Notes under the pieces: generated by a model
The model's input: the letters and a program-made list of their open reading frames with translations, nothing else
The model's database searches: none
What the model was told of the DNA's origin: nothing
Source: Clostridium magnum DSM 2767
GTDB lineage: Bacteria > Bacillota > Clostridia > Clostridiales > Clostridiaceae
Assembly: GCF_001623875.1 (NCBI RefSeq)
Contig: NZ_LWAE01000005.1
Location: 124,001 to 188,000, forward strand
DNA length: 64,000 nucleotides
Reading direction: 5' to 3'
Translations under genes and position numbers: made by a program
Part shown: piece after piece, positions 27,936 through 37,737 of the stretch
How the letters are laid out: the number at the start of each line of letters is the position of its first letter
Numbering within the stretch: position 1 is the stretch's first letter

Positions 27936-28298
27936 ATGAAAAAGGTACTTATAGTTGATGATGCAGCTTTTATGAGATTAACTTTAAAAACAATTCTTGA
28001 GAAAAATGGATTTGAAGTGATTGGAGAAGCTGAAAATGGGGCAGTAGGTATAGAAAAGTATAAGGAGTTAAAACCAGATCTTGTAACTATGGATATTACC
28101 ATGCCTGAAATGGATGGGATAGAGGCTTTAAAAGAAATAAAGAACATAGATCCAAAATCTAAGGTAATTATGATTTCAGCAGTAGGTCAAGAAGCCAATG
28201 TACGAAAATCCATAGTACTAGGTGCTAAATCCTTTATAGTTAAGCCTTTTAAAAATGAACATGTAATAAAAACATTAACAAAAATTTTGGCTGTTTAA
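27936..28298 (+). CDS. cheY: Chemotaxis response regulator CheY
   Basis: A single receiver domain of 120 residues. The acidic pocket is VDDAAF, the phospho-acceptor Asp is in LVTMDITMPEMDG, Thr/Ser switch is in VIMISAVG and Lys is in FIVKPF. Phosphorylated CheY carries the signal from CheA to the flagellar motor. GAGGTGG lies upstream. First gene of the che operon behind the c-di-GMP riboswitch. Confidence 0.95.
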   Translation: MKKVLIVDDAAFMRLTLKTILEKNGFEVIGEAENGAVGIEKYKELKPDLVTMDITMPEMDGIEALKEIKNIDPKSKVIMISAVGQEANVRKSIVLGAKSFIVKPFKNEHVIKTLTKILAV

Positions 28299-28330
28299 TG
28301 AATTAATATACATAAAAAGAGGTGGACCAT

Positions 28331-30397
28331 TTGTCAGAAATTTTTAGCCAAGAACCAATGCTTGATATGTTCATCTTTGAAACTACGCAGCTTATTGAGC
28401 AGCTTGAACAAACTGTAATAAAAAGCGAAAAATTAAGCTGCTACACTGAAAGTGCAATCAATGAAATCTTTAGGATTATGCATACTATAAAGGGGTCTTC
28501 CGCAATGATGCTTTTTGAAAACATATCATCAATTTCTCATGCTATGGAGGACATGTTTTATTTTATCCGTGAAGAAAGACCTAAAAACATTGATTGCTTA
28601 AAACTTACAGACATAGTTTTAGAAGGAATTGACTTTATCAAAATAGAAGTAGATAAAATTATAAGTGGGAAAAAGCCTGAGGGTGATGCTTCTGTGCTTA
28701 TGACCCAGATAAAAAGCTTTTTATCTGAATTAAAGCAAAATAACCTGCTACCAGAGACTGTAGTGGATGAGTTACAATGTGATGCAATAGATATCCAACA
28801 CAAATATAATATAAGCAAGACTACGCTAGATTCCTCTAAAAAAAATGCCTATAAAGCAGTGATTTATTTCGAGGAAGACTGTGAAATGGAGGACATACAT
28901 GCATTTACTGTTATTAATACTATAAAAGACATAGCTAATGAAATTTATTATCTACCAGATGACATTTCTGATTGTGGTGATAATGTTGAGATCATTAGAA
29001 AAGAAGGTTTTAAAATATGCTTTAAATCAGATTACAATTTTGATAAAATTCATTCAATTCTGATGCAGACTGTGTTTCTAAGAGATTTGGAATTAAGTCA
29101 ATTAGAAGCTTATGAAGAGTTTAAGCAATCTAAGCAAATAGAACAAATAATTTTAGATGAACCTTCCCCAGGAAAAACTGAACAAGCCACATCAAATAGG
29201 AGTGAAAAAGATACACATCAAATTTCTTCTCATCAGAATATTATTAGCGTTAACGTTTGGAAATTAGACAAGCTTATGGATCTCATTGGTGAATTAGTTA
29301 TTTCAGAGGCAATGGTAATTGAGAATCCAGATTTAGATGGAGTAACTTTGGACAATTTCCAGAAGGCTTCTAGACAGCTTCAGAAAATCACAAGTGAACT
29401 TCAGGATATAGTTATGTCCATAAGGATGGTTCCATTGTCTACCACATTCCAAAAAATGAATAGAATAGTCCGTGATATGTGTAAAAAACTAGATAAAGAA
29501 GTTGAATTGAAGATAATGGGAGAAGAAACCGAGGTTGATAAAAATATTATAGACCATATATCCGACCCACTAATGCATATTATTAGAAACTCAATTGATC
29601 ATGGAATAGAATCTGCTGAAGAGCGAAGATCAGTAGGAAAGTCTAAGGTTGGAACGGTGACTTTAGAGGGAAAAAATGCAGGTGGAGATGTATTAATAAT
29701 TATTAAAGATAATGGTAGGGGGCTGAATAAAGAAAAAATACTTCAAAGAGCAGGAGAGAATGGACTTGTCAACAGACCGGAAAATAAACTTACGGATAAG
29801 GAAATATATTCGTATATATTCTTGCCAGGCTTCTCAACAAAGGAGAAAATAACGGAATTTTCAGGCAGGGGTGTTGGCATGGATGTTGTTACTAAAAACA
29901 TAGGCACTATTGGAGGAGTTATTTCAGTGGACAGCACACCTGGTGAAGGAACCGTAATAACTCTAAAAATTCCGCTTACTCTAGCTATAATAAATGGCAT
30001 GACCATTAGAGTTGGTCAATCTAGATATACGGTGCCAATTATAAATATTAAAGAATCATTTAAAGCTAAAGCAAATGATATTATTAGAGATACTGATGGT
30101 AACGAAATGATTTTAATTAGAGGGCAGTGCCACCCTATTTTAAGGCTGCATGAATTACATAGTGTAGAAACAGAAATAGTCAATATTCCTGATGGAATAA
30201 TATTAATGGTTGAAAACGAAGGTAAAAGTATTTGCATATTTGCTGATGAACTTTTAGGTGAAAACCAAGTAGTTGTAAAGGCATTGCCTAACTATTTTAG
30301 AAACTTTAAAAAAATAAGAGGGCTAGCCGGTTGTACTTTACTAGGTGATGGAGGGATCAGTTTGATACTAGATATCTCAGATTTAATTAATTATTAA
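28331..30397 (+). CDS. cheA: Chemotaxis histidine kinase CheA
   Basis: Central kinase of chemotaxis. The P1 Hpt domain has the phosphorylated His in IMHTIKGSSAMM (about residue 51). A CheY/CheB-binding region follows, then P3 dimerisation from VNVWKLDKLMDLIGELV. The ATPase domain has HIIRNSIDHGIE, DNGRGLNKEKI and FSGRGVGMDVV, and a C-terminal CheW-like domain closes the protein. The TTG at 28331 is preferred because GAGGTGG lies five bases before it; a GTG nine bases earlier overlaps that site. Usual length, all motifs intact. Confidence 0.95.
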   Translation: MSEIFSQEPMLDMFIFETTQLIEQLEQTVIKSEKLSCYTESAINEIFRIMHTIKGSSAMMLFENISSISHAMEDMFYFIREERPKNIDCLKLTDIVLEGIDFIKIEVDKIISGKKPEGDASVLMTQIKSFLSELKQNNLLPETVVDELQCDAIDIQHKYNISKTTLDSSKKNAYKAVIYFEEDCEMEDIHAFTVINTIKDIANEIYYLPDDISDCGDNVEIIRKEGFKICFKSDYNFDKIHSILMQTVFLRDLELSQLEAYEEFKQSKQIEQIILDEPSPGKTEQATSNRSEKDTHQISSHQNIISVNVWKLDKLMDLIGELVISEAMVIENPDLDGVTLDNFQKASRQLQKITSELQDIVMSIRMVPLSTTFQKMNRIVRDMCKKLDKEVELKIMGEETEVDKNIIDHISDPLMHIIRNSIDHGIESAEERRSVGKSKVGTVTLEGKNAGGDVLIIIKDNGRGLNKEKILQRAGENGLVNRPENKLTDKEIYSYIFLPGFSTKEKITEFSGRGVGMDVVTKNIGTIGGVISVDSTPGEGTVITLKIPLTLAIINGMTIRVGQSRYTVPIINIKESFKAKANDIIRDTDGNEMILIRGQCHPILRLHELHSVETEIVNIPDGIILMVENEGKSICIFADELLGENQVVVKALPNYFRNFKKIRGLAGCTLLGDGGISLILDISDLINY

Positions 30398-30419
30398 GGA
30401 AAAGAAAGGATATGAAATA

Positions 30420-30902
30420 ATGGAGGAAACTTTAGAGTTCCAAGAGGACACACAGAAAGGCAAGTTCTTGACATTCTCATTAGGAGAAGATGATTACGGT
30501 ATAGAGATTAGATATGTGACAGAAATTATTGGCATACAGCCTATAACTCAGGTTCCTGAGCTTCCAGAGTATGTAAGAGGAATTATCAATTTAAGAGGTA
30601 AAATAGTTCCAGTAATGGATGTGAGACTGCGTTTTAAAAAAGAATTAAAAAAATACAATGACAGGACTTGTGTAATAGTAGTTGATATTAAGGATATATC
30701 AATTGGTCTTATTGTGGACAGCATTTCAGAAGTCATGTCGATCCCAGAACAGGATATTGTTCCACCACCTGTAGTAAATAAAGGTCTGCAAAATAGATAT
30801 ATAAAAGGAATAGGTAAGGTGGGAAGTGACGTAAAACTTATTCTGGATTGTGAAGAATTGATTGAAGAAGATGAACTTGAAAATTTAAATGAGGTATTAT
30901 AA
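30420..30902 (+). CDS. cheW: Chemotaxis coupling protein CheW
   Basis: 160 residues, a single CheW (SH3-like) domain that links receptors to CheA. The family stretches LTFSLGEDDYGIEI, PITQVPELPEYVRGIINLRG and PVMDVRLRF are present. A short acidic tail follows. AAGAAAGGATATG precedes the ATG, 22 bases after cheA. Confidence 0.95.
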   Translation: MEETLEFQEDTQKGKFLTFSLGEDDYGIEIRYVTEIIGIQPITQVPELPEYVRGIINLRGKIVPVMDVRLRFKKELKKYNDRTCVIVVDIKDISIGLIVDSISEVMSIPEQDIVPPPVVNKGLQNRYIKGIGKVGSDVKLILDCEELIEEDELENLNEVL

Positions 30903-30948
30903 GTAAATTGAATTTAGATGAAACTGAATATTGTGGAGGTGTTCTATT

Positions 30949-32957
30949 TTGAAATGGTTTTATAATTTGAAAATTTCTACAAAAATATTAACTGGATTTA
31001 TTCTTGCAGCGTTTATTGCAGGTGTAGTAGGATTCATTGGTGTTATAAACATAAGCAACCTTCAATTCCAGTTAAGTCATGCACAACAAAGTGCAGATAA
31101 CTATAATGCTGCAGCTAATATGGCTATAACAAACATGATTATTATAATACTTGTTGGTATAGTTACAGTCATCGCTCTTGGAATTTTTATATCTAAAATT
31201 ATAAGTAATCCAATTAATAAAGTGGTTGAAATAGTACACAGAATTGCTGAAGGTGGTATTAACATTGATAATAAGGTACTTACAGAAGATGAAATCGGTG
31301 ATTTAATGACACATTTGACTTCAGTGACTAGTATTATAAAGGATTTAGTTTTTGAAATAAATATGATTACAAAAGCTGGAGTTGAAGGAAAGCTTCATAT
31401 CCGTGGAAATGTACAAAATTTTAAGGGAATTTATAAAGAAATTGTTCAGGGGATAAATAATACTCTTGATACCGTCATTGCCCCATTGGATGAGGCTAAA
31501 GAAGTATTAGGTAAGATGTCAGTAAATGATCTTACCTTGACAATGACAGGACAATATAATGGAATGCTTAAGGAGTTAGCTGATTCCATTAACATGGTAA
31601 ATACAAGGTTATTAAGTATACAAGATGCTATGGTTCGTGTTGGTAAGGGTGATACAAGCAGATTGGAGGAACTTAAAAAGATAGAAAAAAGATCTGAAAA
31701 TGATGAAATAATGCCTTCTATGATTAATATGTTGGAGGAAATTAGGAGACTTATAAATGAAGTTGGTGTTGTAGCAAATGCCTCCATTAATGGACATTTA
31801 AGTGTTAGAGGTAATTCAAACAAATTCCGAGGTGGATACAAAGAAATTATTGAAGGCTTCAATAAGACCATTGATGCAGTTGTTAAGCCTATAAGTGAAG
31901 CCTCAACTGTATTGAAGGAAATGGCTGAAGGCAACCTTACAGTAAGTATGGAGGGAGAATATAAGGGAGAATATGCTAGAATGAAAGAGGATATTAACTC
32001 TACACTTAAGTCATTTAATGAAGTGTTGAATGATATTAATAATGCAGCACAGCAGGTAGCTTCCGGTGCAAGTGAGGTTTCACATTCAAGCCAAGCGTTA
32101 TCACGGGGATCTACGGAGCAGGCAAGTTCTATTGAAGACTTACTGCCTCTATAGAGGAAATTGCGGCGCAGACAACACAAAATGCTGAAAATGCAAATGA
32201 AGCTAATAAACTTGCATTGACAGCTAAAGATGACGCAGTTCGTGGTGATGAACAAATGAATGAGATGCTAGAGGCTATGGATGATATTAATGAGGCTTCA
32301 GGTAATATATCAAAAATTATTAAAGTTATTGATGAAATCGCATTCCAAACCAATATACTTGCATTAAATGCCGCTGTTGAAGCTGCAAGAGCCGGGCAGC
32401 ATGGTAAGGGCTTTGCAGTAGTTGCAGAAGAAGTGAGAAATCTTGCTGCAAGAAGTGCCAACGCTGCAAAAGAGACAACAGTGCTTATAGAAGGATCAAT
32501 TAAGAAGGTAGAAGATGGTACAAAAATTGCTAATGAAACAGCAGAGGCCTTAAACGGTATTGTTGAAGCTATTTCAAAAGCCACTACACTTGTTGGTGAA
32601 ATTGCAGTTGCTTCTAGTGAACAGGCCTCAGGAATTGCACAGGTTAACCAGGGTATTACACAAGTATCGCAGGTTGTTCAAGCTAACTCTACAACCTCTG
32701 AAGAAGGTGCAGCAGCAAGTGAAGAGCTATCTAGCCAGGCAGAAATATTGAGAAATATGGTTGGTAAGTTTAAACTTAAAAAAGGAACTTCTTTTATAAA
32801 CAGTTTTGAGGAGGTAAATCCAGGGGTACTTAAAATGTTGGAAAGTATGGCTGAAAAGAAGAATAGTAAATCAAGTTCAACCAATGATGCATACGAAGAA
32901 GTGGCAGTTACAAGGTCACAAATTGCATTGACTGATAAAGAATTTGGAAAGTATTAG
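30949..32957 (+). pseudogene. Chemoreceptor of the che operon, one-base frameshift
   Basis: TTG start after GGAGGT. Two membrane spans (about 12-32 and 58-80) enclose only about 30 extracytoplasmic residues, so the usual four-helix sensor is missing. Then come repeated HAMP-like units (HIRGN...FKG and SVRGN...FRG) and the first signalling helix, ending [10 protein letters not shown]. At 32137-32139 a base is missing: GAAGACTT where GAAGAACTT would keep the frame. The other frame continues with [14 protein letters not shown], through [18 protein letters not shown], to the end at 32957. As written the product stops at 32154 without the kinase-control tip. A sequencing error in the A run is possible. 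Confidence 0.85.
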
Positions 32958-33019
32958 TACAATTTAAAAAGGGGGACGATCTGAAAAACTCTCCCATTCT
33001 CAAAAGGCAGGTAAGATAC

Positions 33020-33835
33020 ATGGTTACAATTACAAAAAAAGAATTCAAAAAACTCTCAGACTACATAAAAACTAATTACGGCATTCATTTGAAAGAAGAA
33101 AAACAGACTCTTATAGAGGGGAGACTTCATAATGTACTTATACAGAACAATTTCAATAGTTTCTCCGAATATTATAATTATATTATATCAGATAAAACCG
33201 GAAATTCGGTAGTTACCCTGATTAATAAGATTACTACCAACCATACCTTCTTTATGAGGGAAGCTGACCATTTTTATTATTTCCGGGACAAAGTGCTTCC
33301 ATATATAAAAAATATGAAAAATATGAAAGATTTAAGAATATGGAGCGCAGGTTGTTCTACAGGGGAAGAACCCTACACTCTTGCCATGATTATAGATGAA
33401 TTCTTCGGTAAAGAGAAAATATATTGGGATGCTAAAGTTTTAGCTACCGATATTTCCAGTAAAGTGCTTGATACTGCAGTAAGAGGAATATACAGCAATG
33501 AAGAGATAGCTGCACTTCCATCCACTTGGAAACTTAATTATTTTAAGAAATATGATGATGAAAATAGTGTACTGGTGGATAAGATAAGGAATGAAATTAT
33601 ATATAGAAAATTTAACCTTATGGATGAAGTATTCCCATTTAAACGGAAGTTTCATGTGATATTCTGCAGAAACGTAATGATTTATTTTGACGCTAAAACA
33701 AAGACAGAATTGGTTAACAAGTTCTATGACATTACCGAGTCTGGAGGATATTTATTTATCGGTCATTCGGAATCCTTAAATAGAGAAGAAACAAGATACA
33801 AATATATTATGCCTGCTGTATACAGGAAAGAATAA
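33020..33835 (+). CDS. cheR: Chemotaxis protein methyltransferase CheR
   Basis: SAM-dependent methylation of receptor glutamates. The N-terminal helical domain is followed by ITTNHTFFMREADHF, the SAM site IWSAGCSTGEEPYTLAM, LATDIS and VIFCRNVMIYFD. 271 residues, intact. ATG follows AGGCAGGTAAG. Confidence 0.95.
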   Translation: MVTITKKEFKKLSDYIKTNYGIHLKEEKQTLIEGRLHNVLIQNNFNSFSEYYNYIISDKTGNSVVTLINKITTNHTFFMREADHFYYFRDKVLPYIKNMKNMKDLRIWSAGCSTGEEPYTLAMIIDEFFGKEKIYWDAKVLATDISSKVLDTAVRGIYSNEEIAALPSTWKLNYFKKYDDENSVLVDKIRNEIIYRKFNLMDEVFPFKRKFHVIFCRNVMIYFDAKTKTELVNKFYDITESGGYLFIGHSESLNREETRYKYIMPAVYRKE

Positions 33836-33848
33836 TCGAGGTGATACT

Positions 33849-34874
33849 GTGCAGATGGGGAAAAAGATAAGAGTGTTAGTAGTTGATGATAGTATCGTAT
33901 TCAGAGAAGTGTTATCAATGGGGATTTCCTCTGATCCATACATAGAAGTGGTAGCAAAAGCTGTTGATCCCTTTGACGCAAGAGATAAGATACTGGAGTT
34001 TCAGCCTGACGTTATGACATGTGATGTGGAAATGCCTAAAATGAACGGTATAGAGTTTATACGAAGACTTATACCACAATATCCACTGCCTGTAGTTGTT
34101 GTTAGTACAATAAGTGAATCGGTGTTTGAAGCTATGAAGGCAGGAGCAGTTGATTTTGTTACAAAGCCTGATGTTAAGTCTGTTAAAAGTGTAGAGACAT
34201 TTATAAAGGAGCTCATACTCAAAATTAAAATAGCTTCAATGGCTAAAGTGTCCAATACGGAAGTAAATAATATAGCAAAAGGGATCATAGATCATAAAAA
34301 TAGTAAAGTAAGCAATAAAATAATTGCAATTGGAGCCTCGACAGGAGGAACAGAGGCTATATACAATGTATTAAAATATCTTCCGAGAAGCACTCCAGGC
34401 ATTGTTATAGTTCAGCATATTCCTCCTGTATTTTCACGTATGTTTGCAGAAAGGCTAAATGATTCAACTTCCCTGAAAGTAAAGGAAGCGCAGACCGGAG
34501 ACATAGTTGAAATGGGAAGTGTACTAATAGCACCTGGAGATAGACATATGAAGATTAAAAAAATAGGAGATAAATGTAAAGTTGAATGTTTTTCTGGAGA
34601 ACGGGTAAATGGTCACTGTCCCTCAGTAGATTTACTCTTTGAATCTGTAGCAAAGGAAGTTGGCAGTGAATCAATAGGCGTCATTTTGACAGGCATGGGT
34701 TATGACGGTGCTAAAGGGCTTCTTTCCATGAGAAAAAAAGGTGCAAAAACAATAGGTCAGGATGCAAAATCATGTGTGGTATATGGTATGCCGAAGGTAG
34801 CATTTGATATAGGGGCAGTTGAGAAGCAAGCATCCCTTGAAAACATATCTCAGTTAATATACTCAATTATATAG
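33849..34874 (+). CDS. cheB: Chemotaxis methylesterase/deamidase CheB
   Basis: Receiver domain (1-125) with phospho-Asp in MTCDVEMPKMNG, then a linker and a methylesterase domain with catalytic Ser in GASTGGTEA, His in IVQHIPPVF and Asp in LTGMGYDGAKG. It removes methyl groups added by CheR. GTG start with CGAGGTG upstream, 14 bases after cheR. A start at the internal ATG two codons later is possible. Confidence 0.95.
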   Translation: MQMGKKIRVLVVDDSIVFREVLSMGISSDPYIEVVAKAVDPFDARDKILEFQPDVMTCDVEMPKMNGIEFIRRLIPQYPLPVVVVSTISESVFEAMKAGAVDFVTKPDVKSVKSVETFIKELILKIKIASMAKVSNTEVNNIAKGIIDHKNSKVSNKIIAIGASTGGTEAIYNVLKYLPRSTPGIVIVQHIPPVFSRMFAERLNDSTSLKVKEAQTGDIVEMGSVLIAPGDRHMKIKKIGDKCKVECFSGERVNGHCPSVDLLFESVAKEVGSESIGVILTGMGYDGAKGLLSMRKKGAKTIGQDAKSCVVYGMPKVAFDIGAVEKQASLENISQLIYSII

Positions 34875-34939
34875 ATATTTATAATGAAGATATTTTCTTG
34901 AACTATTTAAAGTAATTAAAAAAGAGAGGAAGAGTTGTT

Positions 34940-35248
34940 ATGAGCGAAGAAGAAAAGAAATTATATGATGTATTATTCCCTAATGACAATAATCCCTATT
35001 ACATAAATTATGCATACTTTACAGGTGGAAGTATGAGGTCTTTATCAATATTAAAATCTAAAATTAAAAATAGCTATATAGAACCTATCTTATTAGAAGC
35101 TGAAAAAGATGACGGCTCATTCTTTATAAAAGTATTGCAAAAAGACGTGGATATATTTTTAAATATGATTAAACCTTTAAAATATAATGAAAGAAAGATA
35201 TCAAAGAAGTATATTAGTAAAATTAAGGCTTTATTTGGAGATAACTAA
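34940..35248 (+). CDS. Unknown 102-residue protein after cheB
   Basis: I do not recognise a family. The protein is soluble and charged, beginning MSEEEKKLYDVLFPNDNN, with FTGGSMRSL and a basic C-terminus (KISKKYISKIKAL). No Cys pair or membrane span. GAGAGGAAGAG precedes the ATG and it lies 65 bases after cheB on the same strand, so it may be transcribed with the che operon. A small chemotaxis accessory factor is possible, but nothing in the sequence proves it. Confidence 0.7.
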   Translation: MSEEEKKLYDVLFPNDNNPYYINYAYFTGGSMRSLSILKSKIKNSYIEPILLEAEKDDGSFFIKVLQKDVDIFLNMIKPLKYNERKISKKYISKIKALFGDN

Positions 35249-35414
35249 TTCTTAAATAAAAATAAAGGATTAATAGATATAATGTATAAAATAAGGAGGT
35301 GACAGTAGTTATAGTCTTTTATTTTATTAAAGTATATATTAAAAAGCGTGAATATAATGACTCAGGATTTTAGAATGTATAAAAATGATGAAAAATTAAG
35401 GAGAGATGACATTT

Positions 35415-36972
35415 ATGCTAAGAAAACTAAGTGTAAAGGCCAAAATTAGTATAATAACTGGAATATTATTGATACTAACATTTGTAGGAACCTTTTCTGT
35501 AGTGCTAGTAAGGCTATATAACAGTAGTATATTTCAAGCAGAGACTCTCGCAAAGGAGGTATCCAGATCATATGCAGCTGAGATTAATGGGCATTTTATA
35601 ACGCTTGAGACTATAGCTAATACACTAAATAATGGAATAAGCAATCAAATCAGTGCGGATGTTAAAGATAGGAATATTATTATTGAAATGCAAAAAGACG
35701 TATTGAATATGTATCCTAACATTTATGGGATAACAGTAGCCTTTGAACCAAATGCTTTTGATGGTAAGGATTCTTTTTATACTGGGGAAGCTGAATATGG
35801 TGAGAATGGACTATTTATTCCTTATGTAATAAGAAACGATAACTCTTTTCATATAGAACCGGCATATAATTCCCAAACAGATATGACTTGGTATAATGAA
35901 CCGAAAAAAACTAAACATACATTTATAACAGAACCAACTGTATATAAAGTGAATGGTAAGGATGTTGCTATGGCATCATTGGTTGTACCTATTTTGGATG
36001 AAAATAAAAACTTTATGGGAGTTATTTCTATAGATTATAAACTTGAAACCTTTCAGAAAATCGTTGAGAAAATAAAACCTAAGGGTGGTTTTGTACAACT
36101 GCTATCAAAAAATGGAATATACGTTGCAAATGGAGCTAATGATAAATTGATTATGACTGATGCCAAAAAGCAAAGTCAAGATTGGGCTGACATTATTAGT
36201 CAAACATCTATGGGCAAGGAAGTTGAAATGTTTGGTAAATCCCTTTCAACAGGTAAAGGTGTTTTAAGAGCAGCACATCCAGTAAATATTAATGGAACGG
36301 ATATGAATTGGACTTTTTGTAGTGATATTCCAGTAGAAAATATTCTTAAGGACTTTTATACCCAACTAAAACAAATTATATTACTTGCAATTATTGCATT
36401 AGTTGTTGTGATTGTCGCAATAGTATTAATAGTTAGCCATATGACTAGAGGACTCAAATATGCTGAAACACAGTTGGATTTATTAGCGCAAGGAGACCTT
36501 AGTAAAGAGATTGATGAAAAATATTCTAAGTCTGAGGATGACATTGGAAAAATGATTAATTAAAAATAGAGTTATTGAAATTCAAAACATAACAAAAATT
36601 GTAATTGAATCCGTTGATAGTCTTAAGGATAGTTCAAAAGATGTTCTTGAATTTATTGAAAATCAAGTTGTTCCTGATTATGAAAAGCTAGTACATACAG
36701 GTGAACAGTATAGCAAAGATGCTTTTATAGTTCAAGAATTAGTTAATGATTTTAGTGAAACCTCAGGAGAATTGCTTGCATCTATATATAATATTGTAAA
36801 ATCAGTGGAAGAAGTGGCACAGTCAACTAATGAAGGTGCACAGGGAACAACAAATATTGCTGAAAAAACAACAGGTATAGTTGAGTTAAGTGATAATGTA
36901 ATAAAACAGGCATCACAATCAAAAGTTAGTGCAGAAAAGCTGTTGGAAATGGTTTCTGTGTTTAAAGTATAA
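35415..36972 (+). pseudogene. Chemoreceptor with Cache domain, signalling core deleted
   Basis: Start after AAGGAG. TM1 is at about 10-32. A double-Cache sensor follows (ANIYGITVAFEP-type region reading YPNIYGITVAFEPNAFDG, MTWYNEP, VVPILDENKNFMGVISIDY). TM2 is near residue 320, and the beginning of HAMP ends in a stop at 36563. Another frame resumes at 36565 with NRVIEIQNITKIVIES and runs to LLEMVSVFKV at 36972, the C-terminal end of such receptors. Most of the HAMP/signalling hairpin, including the conserved tip, is absent. Deletion with loss of frame; non-functional as a receptor. Confidence 0.82.
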
Positions 36973-37147
36973 ATATGGTTGATGAGTTTAAACTTAAAAG
37001 GGTAATTATGTTATAAGCAGTTTTTAGTGAACTATATACTTTAGTCTACCATCGATGGAGATATCTGTGAATTTTTTTACAAAGAGTTAATATTGTTATA
37101 ACCTAAAATGATAATTGAAATGTTATAGTAAATTTGAGGTGATAATA

Positions 37148-37297
37148 TTGGAAGTTCCATTGAGTTTAGAACAATTCAAATTACTTGCACTTCGATACCA
37201 ACAAGCTAAGAAAAAAGGGAAAAAAGATTTAGATAACTATGTTGCAGACAGATCACTGCGTATAAAGAAACGGTGTGGATATTTCAGACAAACTTAA
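37148..37297 (+). CDS. Small basic protein, 49 residues, unknown
   Basis: TTG start with TTGAGGTGATAATA upstream, a proper spacing. The peptide (LSLEQFKLLALRYQQAKKKG and a Lys/Arg-rich end) is helical and strongly basic. No family recognised. It is followed 43 bases later by another small gene with the same GAGGTG-type ribosome binding site, so the two form a likely pair. Confidence 0.45.
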   Translation: MEVPLSLEQFKLLALRYQQAKKKGKKDLDNYVADRSLRIKKRCGYFRQT

Positions 37298-37339
37298 GAC
37301 AAATACAAACAAAATCACTAATAAATATGAGGTGTTAAT

Positions 37340-37492
37340 ATGAGTGAAAAGCTGGTTAAACTCGTTAGAAAGTTATCTAGTGCTACTAGAGTTCCAGAAC
37401 AAGATATAGTGAATAGTATTGAAAGAACAATTGATTTAAGAATAGCAACAGAAGAAGAAATAGAGAAAATTATTAATAAAATAATTGATTAG
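37340..37492 (+). CDS. Small protein, 50 residues, unknown
   Basis: ATG preceded by ATGAGGTGTTAAT. The product starts MSEKLVKLVRKLSSATRVPE and ends in an acidic-basic helix (EEEIEKIINKIID). Soluble, predicted helical, no Cys. It could act with the 49-residue protein just upstream. A terminator follows 75 bases later. I do not recognise either protein. Confidence 0.5.
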   Translation: MSEKLVKLVRKLSSATRVPEQDIVNSIERTIDLRIATEEEIEKIINKIID

Positions 37493-37566
37493 AGAAGATA
37501 TCTACGCTGAATAGTAGTAATTATCACTGTTTACCAATATTGTATTAAAATTAATAATATATTGAA

Positions 37567-37605
37567 AAGACCCCCAATGTAATTAACTACACTGAGGGTT
37601 TTTTT
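37567..37605 (+). terminator. Rho-independent terminator
   Basis: ACCCCCAATGTA pairs imperfectly with TACACTGAGGGT and seven T follow; it ends the small-gene pair. Confidence 0.8.
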
Positions 37606-37625
37606 GTGTATTAGAATACCTATAT

Positions 37626-37663
37626 TTAACACTAGTATAACATTATTTAACATTTCCGTAACT
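37626..37663 (+). promoter_or_regulatory. Pho box of the alkaline phosphatase gene
   Basis: TTAACA at 37626, ATAACA at 37637, TTAACA at 37647 and GTAACT at 37658: hexamers spaced 11, 10 and 11 bases. The array lies 75-112 bases before the phosphatase start, a usual place for PhoP activation. Confidence 0.72.
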
Positions 37664-37737
37664 ATCTGATAAAAAATAGCTGTTAAAGTAAATAATGTAA
37701 TACTTACTTCAATATTTATTTTTATGGGGGTTATATA

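Noticed and set aside
32217..32957. A separate short cytoplasmic chemoreceptor gene
   Set aside because: The frame continues upstream without a start to the exact point where the preceding receptor frame is lost, so both are one gene with a missing base.
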